Below, in pieces: positions 1 to 10,010 of a DNA stretch of 64,000 nt. The DNA is from Torreya grandis. Its lineage: Eukaryota; Streptophyta; Pinopsida; Cupressales; Taxaceae. The stretch is from assembly GCA_037957365.1 (NCBI GenBank), contig JARHVA010000667.1, positions 2,124,001 to 2,188,000 of the forward strand, in the 5' to 3' direction. How positions within the stretch are numbered: the stretch's first letter is position 1; each line of letters starts with the position of its first letter. Both the position numbers and the translations under genes were made by a program. The notes under the pieces are model-generated. The model was given only the letters and a program-made list of their open reading frames with translations. It had not been told where the DNA came from and ran no database searches.

Positions 1-983
1 CTAAAAAGGCGATACACCAAAAAAGTTGATCCACTCAGCTCGAAACATACACTTTTCACCAAGAAGACGCTGGCATACACTTCATTTGAAATTGAAAACT
101 CTTCTGCATTAGTGAGCTAGGGGTCCTCTGGAGATACAAGGAGGAAGAACTATCAAAGGTGTTCTGAGACACACTATGGCAGCCTGTTCACATGCGCCTA
201 TACTTCTGGCAGACTTGCAGAAGAAACTTCACAATGCACTAGACATGCTGGAATCATTCTGTGAAAGCATAAAAGAAAATGACTTAACACAAAAGGAAAA
301 CATAGACATATGCGTGAGTGCAAGTTCAAATGGAGGTAAAAATTGCTAAGTCTTGATTCAAGGTAAAATCCGACAGAGTTCTACCTTACAAACCCAGAGA
401 TTTTTGGGCAGAGCTTTGCCTTACAGGCTAAGAGATCTCTTTCTCAAATGAGAAGTTACCATATATAGAGGAAGAAAAGAGGTCTTTTGGCACCTTTTTT
501 ACAAGTGATCCATGTGCGTTCTGATCATTGGAAAGAGGAAGCTGCTTAAACATCATATGCGAAATTATGGGCCGCGTCATTTGTCTGCAAACAAGACCGC
601 TCCTTCAAGGCAATTACGTGGCTTGTCTGCTCATCAATGCAAAGTGAAGAAAACGGGTCGCGTCGTTTGCTGTTCGTGCCTCTTGATGATCAATTCGCAG
701 ACACTGTGTCAACAGCTGGAGTAACTCCTTGAGTCGACACCTTCCTTCGCCACTTGGATTGTTTTGTCTGTTTCTGCACTTGATTCTTTTGCCCCTTCCT
801 GGCTTTGTCTTTCTTCTGGCCTTAAGCCTTTGAATTTCTTCGGGTTCGCGCTTAAGTCTGCGAAGATCACCAGCTACTTCATTGTCGCAAATTTGACGTC
901 CTTGGGTCCGTCGTCCTCCTTAGCAATTCGTTCCTGTCTTTCCCGCTTGCTTTGGTCGCTTTTCGCTGATTTCAATAAGTGAC

Positions 984-1425
984 ACATGGCAGCATCCGCT
1001 TAACTTATAGAAGCTTTAGGCACCTTTTGAGAGTCCTGCGGAAGATGACACGTGGCGGCTTCCGCTGAGCTTTAGAAACAATACAGAAACATTCGGGACT
1101 CATTCGGATATTCACGGACAATGACACTTGGCAGCTTCCGCTCTCTTTAGCAATACGTCTGGGGCCCACCACAGTCTTTATTGAACAAAAGGGAGAGACC
1201 GCGAATGTTGATACTTGTCGGCTTCCGCCGAGCTTTGCAAGGGACACGTGGCACGTTCCGCTGCTCTTAGAAAAATATGTCAAAACGTTCTGCAGTTGCC
1301 ACTTGGCGCCCTCCGCAGAACTCTGAAGGAAACCTATTGAAAGGAGCTTTAGAACTTGGATGCAGACACATGTCGCGCTCCGCCGAATTTTTTGCAAGGG
1401 ACATGTGGCATGCTCCACTGCTTGG
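984..1425. promoter_or_regulatory. ACGT-core repeat array in the LTR
   Basis: About eight degenerate copies of GACACGTGGC-N4-TCCGC occur at intervals of roughly 35-90 bp. Examples start near 985, 1049, 1122, 1211, 1243, 1300, 1364 and 1399. The core CACGTGGC is a G-box or ABRE-type element recognised by plant bZIP factors. The array recurs at 5764-6212 in the partner LTR. It lies in the promoter half of a minus-strand LTR, so a role as enhancer is plausible but not shown. Confidence 0.55.
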
Positions 1426-2059
1426 GCTTTTTCCTAGTTGGCGCTCAAGAATTTAAAGGTCAAACGGCTATTTCCTTGTAAAATTGACGTTCGTGGGCCC
1501 GTCACTGTTTGAAAACCAACGGCTAGTCTATTTCCCTGAAATTAACGGCTTCAGAGACGTCACCGTCCTTGTCAAATCCTTCGGTTCTTTTCCTTTGTTT
1601 CCGACTTTTTTGCTCCGGTCGGGCTTTTGTCTCGGCCAATTTTCCCGCGGACAAAAAGTTCACAAGAATTCTTTTGATCGTTGCTTCCCTTTGCTTGACC
1701 TTCGGAATTTCTTCGGGTTTTTTCTCCCGCAGCCCTTTTTCGAATTTCTTCGGGCTTTTTATCCGAAGGAATTCCTTCGGACAACAGTCCGAAAGAAATC
1801 AATTTATGCCTTTGCCTTTTTATTTTTGCGAGATTTTCTTTCGAAAAAATTCTCGTGTTTCTTGCCTTGAAAATTTCCGAAAGAATTCCGACTTGCCTTT
1901 TGCATTTTTCGAAGGAATTCCAACCCTTTCGGCCTTCCCTTTGGTCCCTTTGAAAATGTTCTCTGCCCTCCTCAAGGGCACTTGGGTCAGGAATTGCCCT
2001 CCGCAAGGGCACTTGAATGGTTTCTTTTGCGCCGAAGTGTTGGGAACTCGTCTCTGCCT

Positions 2060-2193
2060 GCAGAGTCCGTAGAAAACTTCCCTGCAGAGTCCGTAGAAAA
2101 CACCTTCAGAGTTCATAGAAAACACCTTCAGAGTTCGTAGAAATGCCTGTAGAGTCCGTAGAAATAGGCCTGTAGAGTCCGTAGAAATTTCCA
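2060..2193. repeat. CTGCAGAGTCCGTAGAAA array, about six units
   Basis: Imperfect copies of an 18-bp core, each with a few spacer bases, sit near the transcription-distal end of the LTR. The same array is at 7110-7245, 18511-18598, 55558-55692 (inverted, because that LTR is plus-oriented) and 62218-62370. It is absent from the LTRs of the autonomous element at 11334-41017, so it marks an LTR subtype. Confidence 0.8.
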
Positions 2194-2285
2194 AGACTTG
2201 TGCAAAATTAAAAAATGTGCTGGCTCAGAACAACAGGGAAAAAGGGGGGACCGATTTTGCCCTGCAGGACCAAAAATGGTCAACA

Positions 2286-2777
2286 AATTGGTGACTCCCA
2301 TGGGAAGCATGCCTGCTATGCTTAAAAATCAGTTGCCTTATCCATTGGGCACGGAGTCAGAATGCAGCTTTGAAGAAAGGTTAACAATAGCGTTGGGAGA
2401 TCTCAGAATCAATCATGAGCTTTTACCCCAAACACAAAAGAAAACACACACAAGGCTAAAAAACACTACCTGTGCAAACAACACTTAGGGAAAACAGGAA
2501 AAGAAACTGAAAGCAAACTACTATGTACAGCTAACTAGGTATATTTGCCTCCCTCCTAGATCAAAGGGAAAACTTCTTAAGTCCCCTTCCTAGCAAGGAA
2601 ACTTATGGTGCCAGACAAGTGGCTGAATGGAATGGAGACTTGGTGGCCTGTTCCTCTTGCCTGCCACCTTGATTGGCTTGCATCCGAGTGGATCAGAGTC
2701 AAACATGCTCCCAACATATATGTACTCTTCTTGTTCTTGGAAGCTTGTTGAATGCTGGTCCTTCATGTTGGTGCATT
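2286..2777 (-). other. 3' untranslated region of element X
   Basis: On the minus strand this lies between the acidic ORF and the 3' LTR. Its last 270 bp or so resemble the segment between integrase and 3' LTR in the autonomous element (38238-38493), including the phrase AAGCATAGCAGGCATGCTTCC. No clean polypurine tract precedes the LTR. No coding potential is recognised. Confidence 0.6.
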
Positions 2778-3740
2778 TCACCAAAAATCAATGGTTGCTG
2801 GCTGATCACCATAAGCCCTTTGATATGCAAAGTCCCCTTGAAGTGCATCATGGTTTGACCCATTCCCTTTTGCTTCATTGAGGATCTTGTCAAACTCATC
2901 CTCTGCGCCCTCATGGCCTTCTTGAAGAAGGGTGACTATTGTGATGTTTAAAATGGAATCACAAATTGATTGCTCATCCCACAGAACATCACCTTCTTGT
3001 TCAAGGTTCTCTTCTTCAAAACTTGCCTCAAGATGAGCAAGCCTCACCTTTTCTCGCTCAAGGATCAATGTCTCTAGTTGTTCAAAGACATCTATCTGAT
3101 CCTCCTCCAACTCAGGCTCCATGGCATAGTCATCCTCCTCATCAAAGCAACAAGGAAGTTCATCAAACAAAGGAGGAGAGAACTCACCATGCTTACATTC
3201 CTCCTCGTATTGCTGGAACATCTGCATGTATGCATGACCTGCATCTTCTCCATTGTTGATGATGTCTTCCGAAGGAGCCTCCATGATGATTTCATCCTCA
3301 TTGTCGCTCATGATAGCCTCTTGGAAAACTGTAGATTGGATCTTCTGCTCCTCACTCGCCTCCTGCAAAACAGGTTCCTCCTTGAGAAGGGGTGAAGTGG
3401 AAAAACCATGTGGAAGAGGAGGCAGTCCTTGAGCTAGAATCGAATGATTCTCTTGTTTCCATTTGGCCAGCACTTCATCTATATCAGGTGCAGCCTGATA
3501 GCTCTCTTGGAGGTGTGTAGATGGGGTGTGTTCAGACATGTCCATCACACGTTCGCTGAAGAATCTTGCTCTGGATTCCAACTCTGCAATTCTCCTGGCT
3601 ATATCTTCTTGAAAGAGTCTTTCTTGGAGATCACAGTCATCATCACGATGAATAGGAGCAGCTTCATCTTCTTCAAGGTTTTGAGCAAAACCATTCTCCT
3701 CCTCCCTGCCCCATGATTCCATTGTTTGCTTCCAACTCAT
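2778..3740 (-). CDS. Acidic protein of unknown function in element X (320 aa)
   Basis: I do not recognise this protein. It is highly acidic, about 26% Asp plus Glu by my count, with Glu-rich stretches that could form coiled coil (for example residues 38-60 and 205-250). It has no signal peptide, membrane segment, zinc knuckle or DDE motif. The ATG at 3740 begins MSWKQTMESWG. The same frame stays open upstream to a TAG at 3930-3932, so the real start may lie further up. A homologous frame at 62670-64000 (element Y) keeps the same register through in-frame insertions, which argues that it encoded a protein. It occupies the place of gag-pol. Gag-like, accessory or captured host origin are all possible. 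Confidence 0.6.
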   Translation of the reverse strand: MSWKQTMESWGREEENGFAQNLEEDEAAPIHRDDDCDLQERLFQEDIARRIAELESRARFFSERVMDMSEHTPSTHLQESYQAAPDIDEVLAKWKQENHSILAQGLPPLPHGFSTSPLLKEEPVLQEASEEQKIQSTVFQEAIMSDNEDEIIMEAPSEDIINNGEDAGHAYMQMFQQYEEECKHGEFSPPLFDELPCCFDEEDDYAMEPELEEDQIDVFEQLETLILEREKVRLAHLEASFEEENLEQEGDVLWDEQSICDSILNITIVTLLQEGHEGAEDEFDKILNEAKGNGSNHDALQGDFAYQRAYGDQPATIDFW

Positions 3741-4411
3741 GACCTTGGGATTGGAACTTTTCCCTTGTGAATAGGGAGTAACTTTATCCTCTCCAAGGTC
3801 CTGGGCTGGTTCATGACTTTCCTTCTTCCAACTTGGAATTTGGAGATCATGTTGAAAGACTTGAGGAGGTTGGGGAAGATTTGGGAGGGTCTGCTCATGT
3901 ACAGGAAGAGCTGTCTGAAGAGAGGCGTGCTAGAAAGCTAGGTGCACGGGATTAAGAGCAGGATCAATTGATGCATCGGATGAGCTAGAATGAGCAAGTG
4001 CTATCTGATAGAAAAGATTTGGTGCACAAGAGGGGGCTTTCTTTAGAATAGGAGGGGGCACGCAAGGCTGACTACCTTGCATGAATGGATTCTTTCATTT
4101 TGCTACCTCCATGGATTGCAAGGCCTGAGCTTGCCTGAACAAACACTCCTCTTTGTACATCTGCTCTTGCTGATATCTATACTGCTCATCTAATGTCTAT
4201 TTCCATCACCTGCTTCTCAAACTCTAGTGCTACTTCCCTTATTGTGAAGGGCAACTAGGAGAGCTGCTTGAGGCGATTCCATGAAAATCTTGAGCTTGAT
4301 TAAAACCATATGAAGGAATACAAGGCCCATGATTTTGTGTAAAGGGATCATACATACAAAAAATAAGATTTCTTGATGGCACCATAATTGCTTAACCAGC
4401 TGATTCGACTT

Positions 4412-4421
4412 AGAGTCGCCA
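4412..4421 (-). other. Second primer-site-like motif of element X
   Basis: On the minus strand it reads TGGCGACTCT, one base from the TGGCGACTCC complement of a plant tRNA-Arg 3' end. It lies 113 bp inside the LTR, too far to be the usual primer site. The motif at 4513-4529 is better placed. Confidence 0.4.
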
Positions 4422-4512
4422 TTGGTGTTGATAAAAAAGCCTCCAAAGGCTGGTTGATTGAAGAACACACGAAAAATTCTTCAACTCTTTGGACACAACT
4501 TGTCCTAGTTGC

Positions 4513-4529
4513 TCCCACCAGGCGTGCCA
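4513..4529 (-). other. Likely primer binding site of element X
   Basis: On the minus strand it reads TGGCACGCCTGGTGGGA, starting five bases from the 5' LTR end at 4535. Position and the leading TGG (complement of CCA) fit a primer site. The sequence would pair with a tRNA ending TCCCACCAGGCGTGCCA, which I believe is an arginine isoacceptor but cannot verify here. Confidence 0.55.
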
Positions 4530-4534
4530 AAAAC

Positions 4535-7337
4535 TGTTGACGCAGTGGATTGCACTCTGGACAGGGGGCCGAGCTCCTTCCTTCCACACGCAACAATGGA
4601 AACTCCCCTCTTGCCTGTGGGCCTGGCAAAATTGGGGGAGAGTCTCTAGATAAGGCTAGCTCCCATCGATGTATCTTTTAAGTCTTGGATTTCCTATTGC
4701 TAACAACTAAATGAAAAAAGGGGGGGGGATGAAAAGGGAGAAGGATGTTGAAAAAACAGAACCTAAACCTAAACTAAAAAGGTGATACACCAAAAAAGTT
4801 GATCCACTCAGTGCGAAACATACACTTTTCACCAAGAAGCTGGGATACACTTCATTTGATATAGGAAACTTTTCTGCATCAGTGAGCTAGGGGTCCTCTA
4901 GAGATACAGGGAGGAAGAACTATCAAAGGTGTTCTGAGACACACTATGGCAGCCTGTTCACATGCGCCTATATTCCTGCTGTAGACACTTCTGGCAGACC
5001 TGCAGAAGAAGAAACTTCACAATGCATTAGACATGCTGGAATCGTTCTGTGAAAGCATAAAAAAAATGACTTAACACGAAAGGAAAACATAGACATATGC
5101 GTGAGTGCAAGTTCAAATGGAGGTAAAAATTGCTAAGTCTTGATTCAAGGTAAAATTTGGCAGAGTTTTGCCTTACAAACTCAGAGATTTTTGGGCAGAG
5201 CTTTGCTTACAGGCTAAGAGATCTCTTTCTCAAATGAGAAGTTACCATATATAGAGGAAGAAGAGAGGCCTTTTGGCACCCTTTTTACAAGTGACCCATG
5301 TGTGTTCTGATCATTGGTAAGAGGAAGCCGCTTAAACATCATATGCAAAATTATGAGCCACGCCGTTTGTCTGCAAACAAGACCGCTCCTTCAAAGCAAT
5401 TACGTGGCTTGTCTGCTCATCAATGCAAAGTGAAGAAAACGGGTCGCGTCGTTCGCCGTTCGTGCCTCTTGATGATCAATTCGCAAATACTGTGTCAACT
5501 GCTGGAGTAACTCCATGAGTCGACACCTTCTTTTGCCACTTGAACTGTTTTGTTTGTTTGTGCACTTGGTTCTTTTGCCCCTTCCTAGCTTTGTCTTTCT
5601 TCTGGCCTTAAGCCTTTGAATTCCTTCGGGTTCACGCTTAAGTCTGCGAAGATCAATAGCTACTTCATTGCCGGAAATTTGACATCCTTGGGTCCGTCGT
5701 CCTCCTTAGCAATTCGTTCGTGTCTTTCTCGGTTGCTTTGGCCGCTTTTCGCTGATTTCAATAAGTGACACATGGTGACATCTGCTTAACTTATAGAAGC
5801 TTTAGGCACCTTTTGAGAGTCTTGCAGAAGATGACACGTGGCGGCTTCCATTGAGCTTTAGAAACAATACAGAAACATTCAAGACTCATTCAGATTCACA
5901 CAGACGATGACATTTGGCAGCTTCGGCTCTCTTTAGCAATACGTCCGGGGCCCACCATAGTCTTTACTGAACAAAAGGGAGAGACTGCGGATGTTGACAC
6001 TTGTCGGCTTCCACCAAGCTTTGCAAGGGACATGTGGCACGTTCCGCTGCTCTTAGAAAAACATGTCAAAACCTTCCGCAGTTGCCACTTGGCGCCCTCC
6101 ACAGAACTCTGAAGGAAACCTATTGAAAGGATCTTTAGAACTCGTATGCAGACACTTGTCGCGCTCCGTCGAATTTTTTGCAAGGGACACGTGGCACGTT
6201 TTGCTGCTTGGGCTTTTTCTTGGTTGACACTCAAGAATTTAAAGGTCAAACGGCTATTTCCTTGTTGTAAAATTGACGTTCGCGGGCCCGTCACTGTTTG
6301 AAAACCAACGGCTAGTCTATTTCCTTGAAATTAACGGCTTTGGAGACGTCACCGTCCTTGGCAAATCCTTTAGTTCTTTTCCTTTGTTTCGGCCTTTTTT
6401 GCTCCGGTCGGGCTTTTGTCTCGGCCAATTTTCCCGCGGACAAAAAGTCCGCAAGAATTCTTTTGATCATTGCTTCCCTTTGCTTGACCTTCGGAATTTC
6501 TTCGGGTTTTTTCTCCCGCGGCCCTTTTCCGAATTTCTTCAGGGTTTTTATCCGAAGGAATTCCTTCGGACAAAAGTCTGAAAGAAATCAATTTATGCCT
6601 TTGCCTTTTTATTTTTGCGGGATTTTCTTCTGAAGAATTTCTTCGGACAAAATGTCCGAAGGAAGAATTCTTTTGATCGTTGCTTCCCTTTGCTTGACCT
6701 TCGGAATTTCTTCGGGTTTTTTCTCCCGCAGCCCTTTTCCGAATTTCTTTGGGCTTTTTATCTGAAGGAATTCCTTCGGACAAAAGTCCGAAAGAAATCA
6801 ATTTATGCCTTTGCCTTTTTATTTTTGCGGGATTTTTTTCTAAAGAATTTCTTTAGACAAAATGTCCGAAGGAATTCCTTCGGACATTTTGTCCGAAGAA
6901 ATTCTCGTGTTTCTTGCCTTGAAGAATTCCAAAAGAATTCTGACTTGCCTTTTGCATTTTCTGAAGGAATTCCAACCCTTTCGGCCTTCTCTCTGGTCCC
7001 TTTGAAAATGTTCCTTGCCCTCCGCAAGGGCACTTGGGTCAGGAACTGCCCTCCGCAAGGGCACTTGAATGGTTTCTTTTGCGCCTAAGTGTCAGGAACT
7101 CATCTCTTCTTGCAGAGTCCGTAGAAAACTTCCCTGCAGAGTCTGTAGAAAACACCTTCAGAGTTCGTAGAAAACACTTTCAGAGTCTGTAGAAATCCCT
7201 GCAGAGTCCGTAGAAATAGGCCTACAGAGTCCGTAGAAATTTCCAAGACTTGTGTAAAATAAAAAAATGTACTGGCTCAGAATAGCAAGGGAAAAGGGAA
7301 GACCGATTTTGGCCTGCAGGACCAAAAATGGTCAACA
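4535..7337 (-). repeat. 5' LTR of element X
   Basis: Complete LTR of 2803 bp with ends TGTTGACG and GGTCAACA. It has the same domain order as the partial partner at 1-2285. It is longer because of a 210-bp tandem duplication in the palindrome zone (6453-6872). A TATA-like tract lies at about 5250-5258 on the minus strand. Flanking bases after 7337 are GTATG. Confidence 0.9.
6453..6872. repeat. 210-bp tandem duplication in one LTR of element X
   Basis: The segment starting AAGAATTCTTTTGATC at 6453 restarts at 6663 and continues in parallel for about 210 bp. The partner LTR has only one copy (near 1666-1860). The duplication therefore arose after insertion, or before it with later loss from the partner. 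Confidence 0.8.
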
Positions 7338-8012
7338 GTATGTTGATCTGTTCTAGCAACTTTAATGACAGAATAATTCTGTGGGTGCATGGTTTCCAAA
7401 ATATGATATGATTTTATTGCTTGAGGTTGCTTTGGTACAAATGGTGGAATTCTGAATGCAAATTAGTCATTTGTATATGGCACAATCTTATTGGGAGTTG
7501 ACACAACATGATTAGACCACGGATTCAATGTAAAAATCCTTTGTCTTATTTCCCACTTAAGGAATAACTCCACAAGATCTCCCAAGATGGGAATGCCACT
7601 TCAAAGGGGACAACCTCCAATATGCTTCTACCAAATAGAATACTGTCCACTTACTTGACATCATTGACAATGAGATTCATCTCATTTATATAGACATATA
7701 CTACCCATAATTGATGAGTAAACCCCTAATACCAATGTAGGCCGACTCATTGCCCCATATAACTAATTCTACAAGTTACCCATTTGACCCAATTTATTTG
7801 ATCTAATATAATTAACTAAGAATGAGGTGTGTCATATGTCGGCATCTCCATCAACCCATATACATCATAATATCACATCCATAGGTACATAACATGTTCT
7901 CTCTTTTTGACATGTTTTGTCGACAAAACATGAGAAAAAACCAAGTAATGAGTGTTTCTAAAATCATTGCACACTTGTCGCCATGCTCGATTATCCAACC
8001 ATCCATATGTGA
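7338..8012. other. Intergenic AT-rich DNA, no gene recognised
   Basis: I see no coding feature. A stretch at about 7558-7650 (CACAAGATCTCCCAAGATGG and following) matches about 10283-10372 in direct orientation. This may be a degenerate terminal repeat of an old element. Confidence 0.4.
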
Positions 8013-8345
8013 TCATGGTAGGTGATGGATCTCTACAAATAGTTCCAAATTTTGCTGCACTACTATGATTTCATTCATGACCAATTTTTTTCTCCCTAGC
8101 TTCCATGCATAGCCATGGTGATTGCTCCATTGATTCCACGTATTTTCATAGTGTTTGCTCCATTGATTCCATGTAAGGCCATAGAGATTGTTCCTCTTAT
8201 TCTTTTTATAGCCATAGTGCTTACTTTTTTGATGCTCCATGACATGCCTCCATGCATTTTGCATCTCATGATGATGTGGGTGTCTATATGATGTAACCTT
8301 AATCTCTTTTTCAATTACTTTGACCTTTTCAACCTTTTCTTCCAC
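8013..8345 (-). CDS. Hypothetical ORF with WNQW repeats (110 aa), doubtful
   Basis: I do not recognise this ORF. It starts with a Lys/Glu-rich segment (residues 1-17), followed by His-rich text and two copies of TWNQWS about 13 residues apart, with a weaker third. It lies about 170 bp downstream of a protease remnant on the same strand, so it may be decayed linker or pol sequence of the old element L0. Short length, repeat origin and lack of any domain make it uncertain. Confidence 0.2.
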   Translation of the reverse strand: MEEKVEKVKVIEKEIKVTSYRHPHHHEMQNAWRHVMEHQKSKHYGYKKNKRNNLYGLTWNQWSKHYENTWNQWSNHHGYAWKLGRKKLVMNEIIVVQQNLELFVEIHHLP

Positions 8346-8519
8346 TATATGTGCCTCTTCAATATTTTCTTCTACTATTTGTACCTCTTAAGTAGATGAG
8401 TTATTCTTTTCAATATGTTCCTTTTCTATACAATCATGTTTATTTTTTAATTTACCTTATACTATTCTTTACATTCTTCATGCTCTACCTTGACCTTTCT
8501 TTGGTCTTTGCTATGTGTG

Positions 8520-8840
8520 ATATCCTGCAAAGTTACCTTCTTTCTTCTATACCAAAGCTTCATTAAATTCTTTTTGCACATTAATACTGGTAGTACCCAC
8601 AATCTATAACCAAGGATGCCCAATAAAAATATCCAATTCATTCATATCCAAAGCATAAAAATTTGAATGAAAAACATATTTGTCCATGGTGAGCTTCAAA
8701 TCTTCAATAACTTGAATCTTCTTATCATCTATTTGAGTTTCCTTGATATTATTTTCTTGAACCTGTAGATGCTAATCGAAGCCCATGTTGATGAAGCTAT
8801 GCTTGCTGCTAGGGTTTATGTATACAATAACCTTTTTCCT
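8520..8840 (-). pseudogene. Degenerate retrotransposon aspartic protease (element L0)
   Basis: The minus strand has the layout of a Ty3/gypsy protease. A relic of the active-site loop, INPSSKHSFIN (family form: DSGSTHNFI), is followed about 65 residues later by LDMNELDIFIGHPWL, like the flap-distal LxxxDxILGxxWL motif. The catalytic Asp is lost and at least two in-frame stops are present, so it is inactive. A Lys- and Asp-rich coding-like stretch precedes it. It shares orientation with the gag remnants at 10590-10784 and 42490-42837, which suggests one old element. Confidence 0.5.
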
Positions 8841-9436
8841 TTGAATGCATCCATGAAATTGTAATATTGAAGCTTAATTATTTGGAGCTAAAATACTTGA
8901 ACCCTTATCCTCCATCTCACCTTCAGCATTCTTTGTAACCTTCTCATCACCACCGCCATCATCATTTCTTCCTCTTCTTTTCTTCTTCATCATCTACATC
9001 CTTGTGCTCCTTATCATCATTTTATCATCACTCTCATCATCCTTGTGTCTTCATACTCTTCTACATCACCCTCGTTTTCCAGCTCCTCTTCCTCATCATT
9101 ATTTTTTTTCCTCTTCTTCTACAACATCCTCGTTATTATTTATCTTTTGCAACTCCCTTTTGAAGATTTCAGATATGCATGCCCTCAATTTTTCCAATTT
9201 CTCTAGAACTTCTCTCGCCAACTTAATTTTAACTTCTTGATCCACAATTCATAATTTATATTTAAACTAGGGTTTCAAGAACACTTGTATTCTTGGATCT
9301 CCTTTCCTGCCCTATATCTGAGAATAAAAACATATATACAAGTCGATCTAGTGATTTCCTTTGAATTAAAACAAATGGCACTTTATTTTCTTACTTGTAA
9401 TGAAAGATACGAATATTTTTCTAGGGCCATGCCTTG
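8841..9436. other. Low-complexity stretch, possible gag/protease linker remnant
   Basis: About 8940-9130 is a CTT/CAT-rich tract on the plus strand. On the minus strand it would read as Lys/Glu/Asp-rich protein. The plus-strand ORF here is Ser/Leu/His-rich by composition only and I reject it as a gene. The rest shows nothing recognisable. Confidence 0.35.
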
Positions 9437-10010
9437 AAAAACTGACAGATCCACAATTTTGAATGCCAAATTTGGATGAACACAACTTCCTCAATACTAC
9501 TCATAATATTTAGTATGACCACTTTTCAGAAAGTTATTGAAAATATCTATTTGATTGTATGGGATTTTTTCCAATCAAAAAATGGTATGGAGAATGAAGT
9601 TATTGAAGTTCTCTGCTTTTTCCCAAATTCTACACCAGTGTGTTTTTGCCAAAACTCAGATTCGCAAGGTCAACTTTACACAAACTTATCTCCCTCAATA
9701 TTGCTTAGAATCCTATATATGACCACTTTTTAGAAAGCACTATAAAATATCTTTATGATGGTGTAAGATTTGTCAAAATTAAAAAATATAGTAGGGAGAA
9801 TGAAGCTTTTGAAGTTGATTGCTTTTACCTTAATTCCACTATTTTTTTCCTTCCAAAAATCAGATTTGTAAGATCAATTTTGCATGACCATATCTCCCTC
9901 AATATTACTCAAAATGGTTAGTGCGACCACTTTTGGGACAATAATATATTATCAACCATGTAAAAAATACCTCAGACACATGGTGAGGAGAGCAAGCCTC
10001 TACAACATAG
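9437..10010. repeat. Degenerate tandem repeat, about 205-bp unit, three copies
   Basis: Similar blocks containing CCCTCAATATTGCTTAGAAT and a following GACCACTTTT recur near 9485, 9690 and 9892. Each is preceded by an AAAA-CAGAT-like phrase and followed by GGGAGAATGAAG-like text. Divergence is high, so the array is old. Confidence 0.6.

Larger units (their letters stand above)
1..2285 (-). repeat. 3' LTR of element X (partial)
   Basis: This is colinear with the LTR at 4535-7337 from about its position 4771 onward and ends in GGTCAACA at 2285. In order it holds a TATA-like tract (about 462-470, minus strand), an array of ACGT-core repeats (984-1425), a palindrome-rich zone (about 1640-1935), CCGCAAGGGCACTTG hairpins (about 1970-2015) and a CTGCAGAGTCCGTAGAAA array (2060-2193). 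ORFs inside it shift between frames and come from low-complexity palindromes, so I do not call them genes. Confidence 0.85.
1..7337 (-). mobile_element. Element X: non-autonomous LTR retrotransposon, cut by the left edge
   Basis: The two LTRs (1-2285, incomplete, and 4535-7337) are in direct repeat. Read on the minus strand the order is 5' LTR, primer site, leader, acidic ORF, 3' untranslated DNA, 3' LTR. The complete LTR begins TGTTGACG and ends GGTCAACA on the plus strand. The internal part is only 2.25 kb and shows no protease, reverse transcriptase or integrase motif. Its leader and 3' untranslated DNA resemble those of the Tat-like element at 11334-41017, so it was probably mobilised in trans. 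The outer target duplication cannot be checked because the left end lies outside the window. Confidence 0.85.

Noticed and set aside
1005..2194. Several ORFs of 120-170 aa on both strands in the LTR (for example 1005-1418, 1484-1870, 1569-2072)
   Set aside because: They overlap in many frames, are rich in F/S/R/K from palindromic repeats, and are not preserved in register between LTR copies.
4217..4629. Minus-strand ORFs of 83 and 93 aa at the start of element X
   Set aside because: They cover the leader and primer-site motifs; Y keeps the DNA similarity but not a single long frame, so they are probably non-coding.
6553..6905. Repeats with regular spacers that might suggest a CRISPR array
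   Set aside because: Repeats are palindromic modules of uneven spacing in a plant LTR; no uniform spacers and no cas genes.
6370..7088. Overlapping ORFs in the second X LTR
   Set aside because: Created by the palindromic TTCGGAC modules; both strands are open at once, the mark of low-complexity repeats.
9004..9240. 78-aa Ser/Leu/His-rich ORF
   Set aside because: A CTT/CAT low-complexity tract; the opposite strand gives the expected Lys/Asp-rich linker of a retrotransposon.
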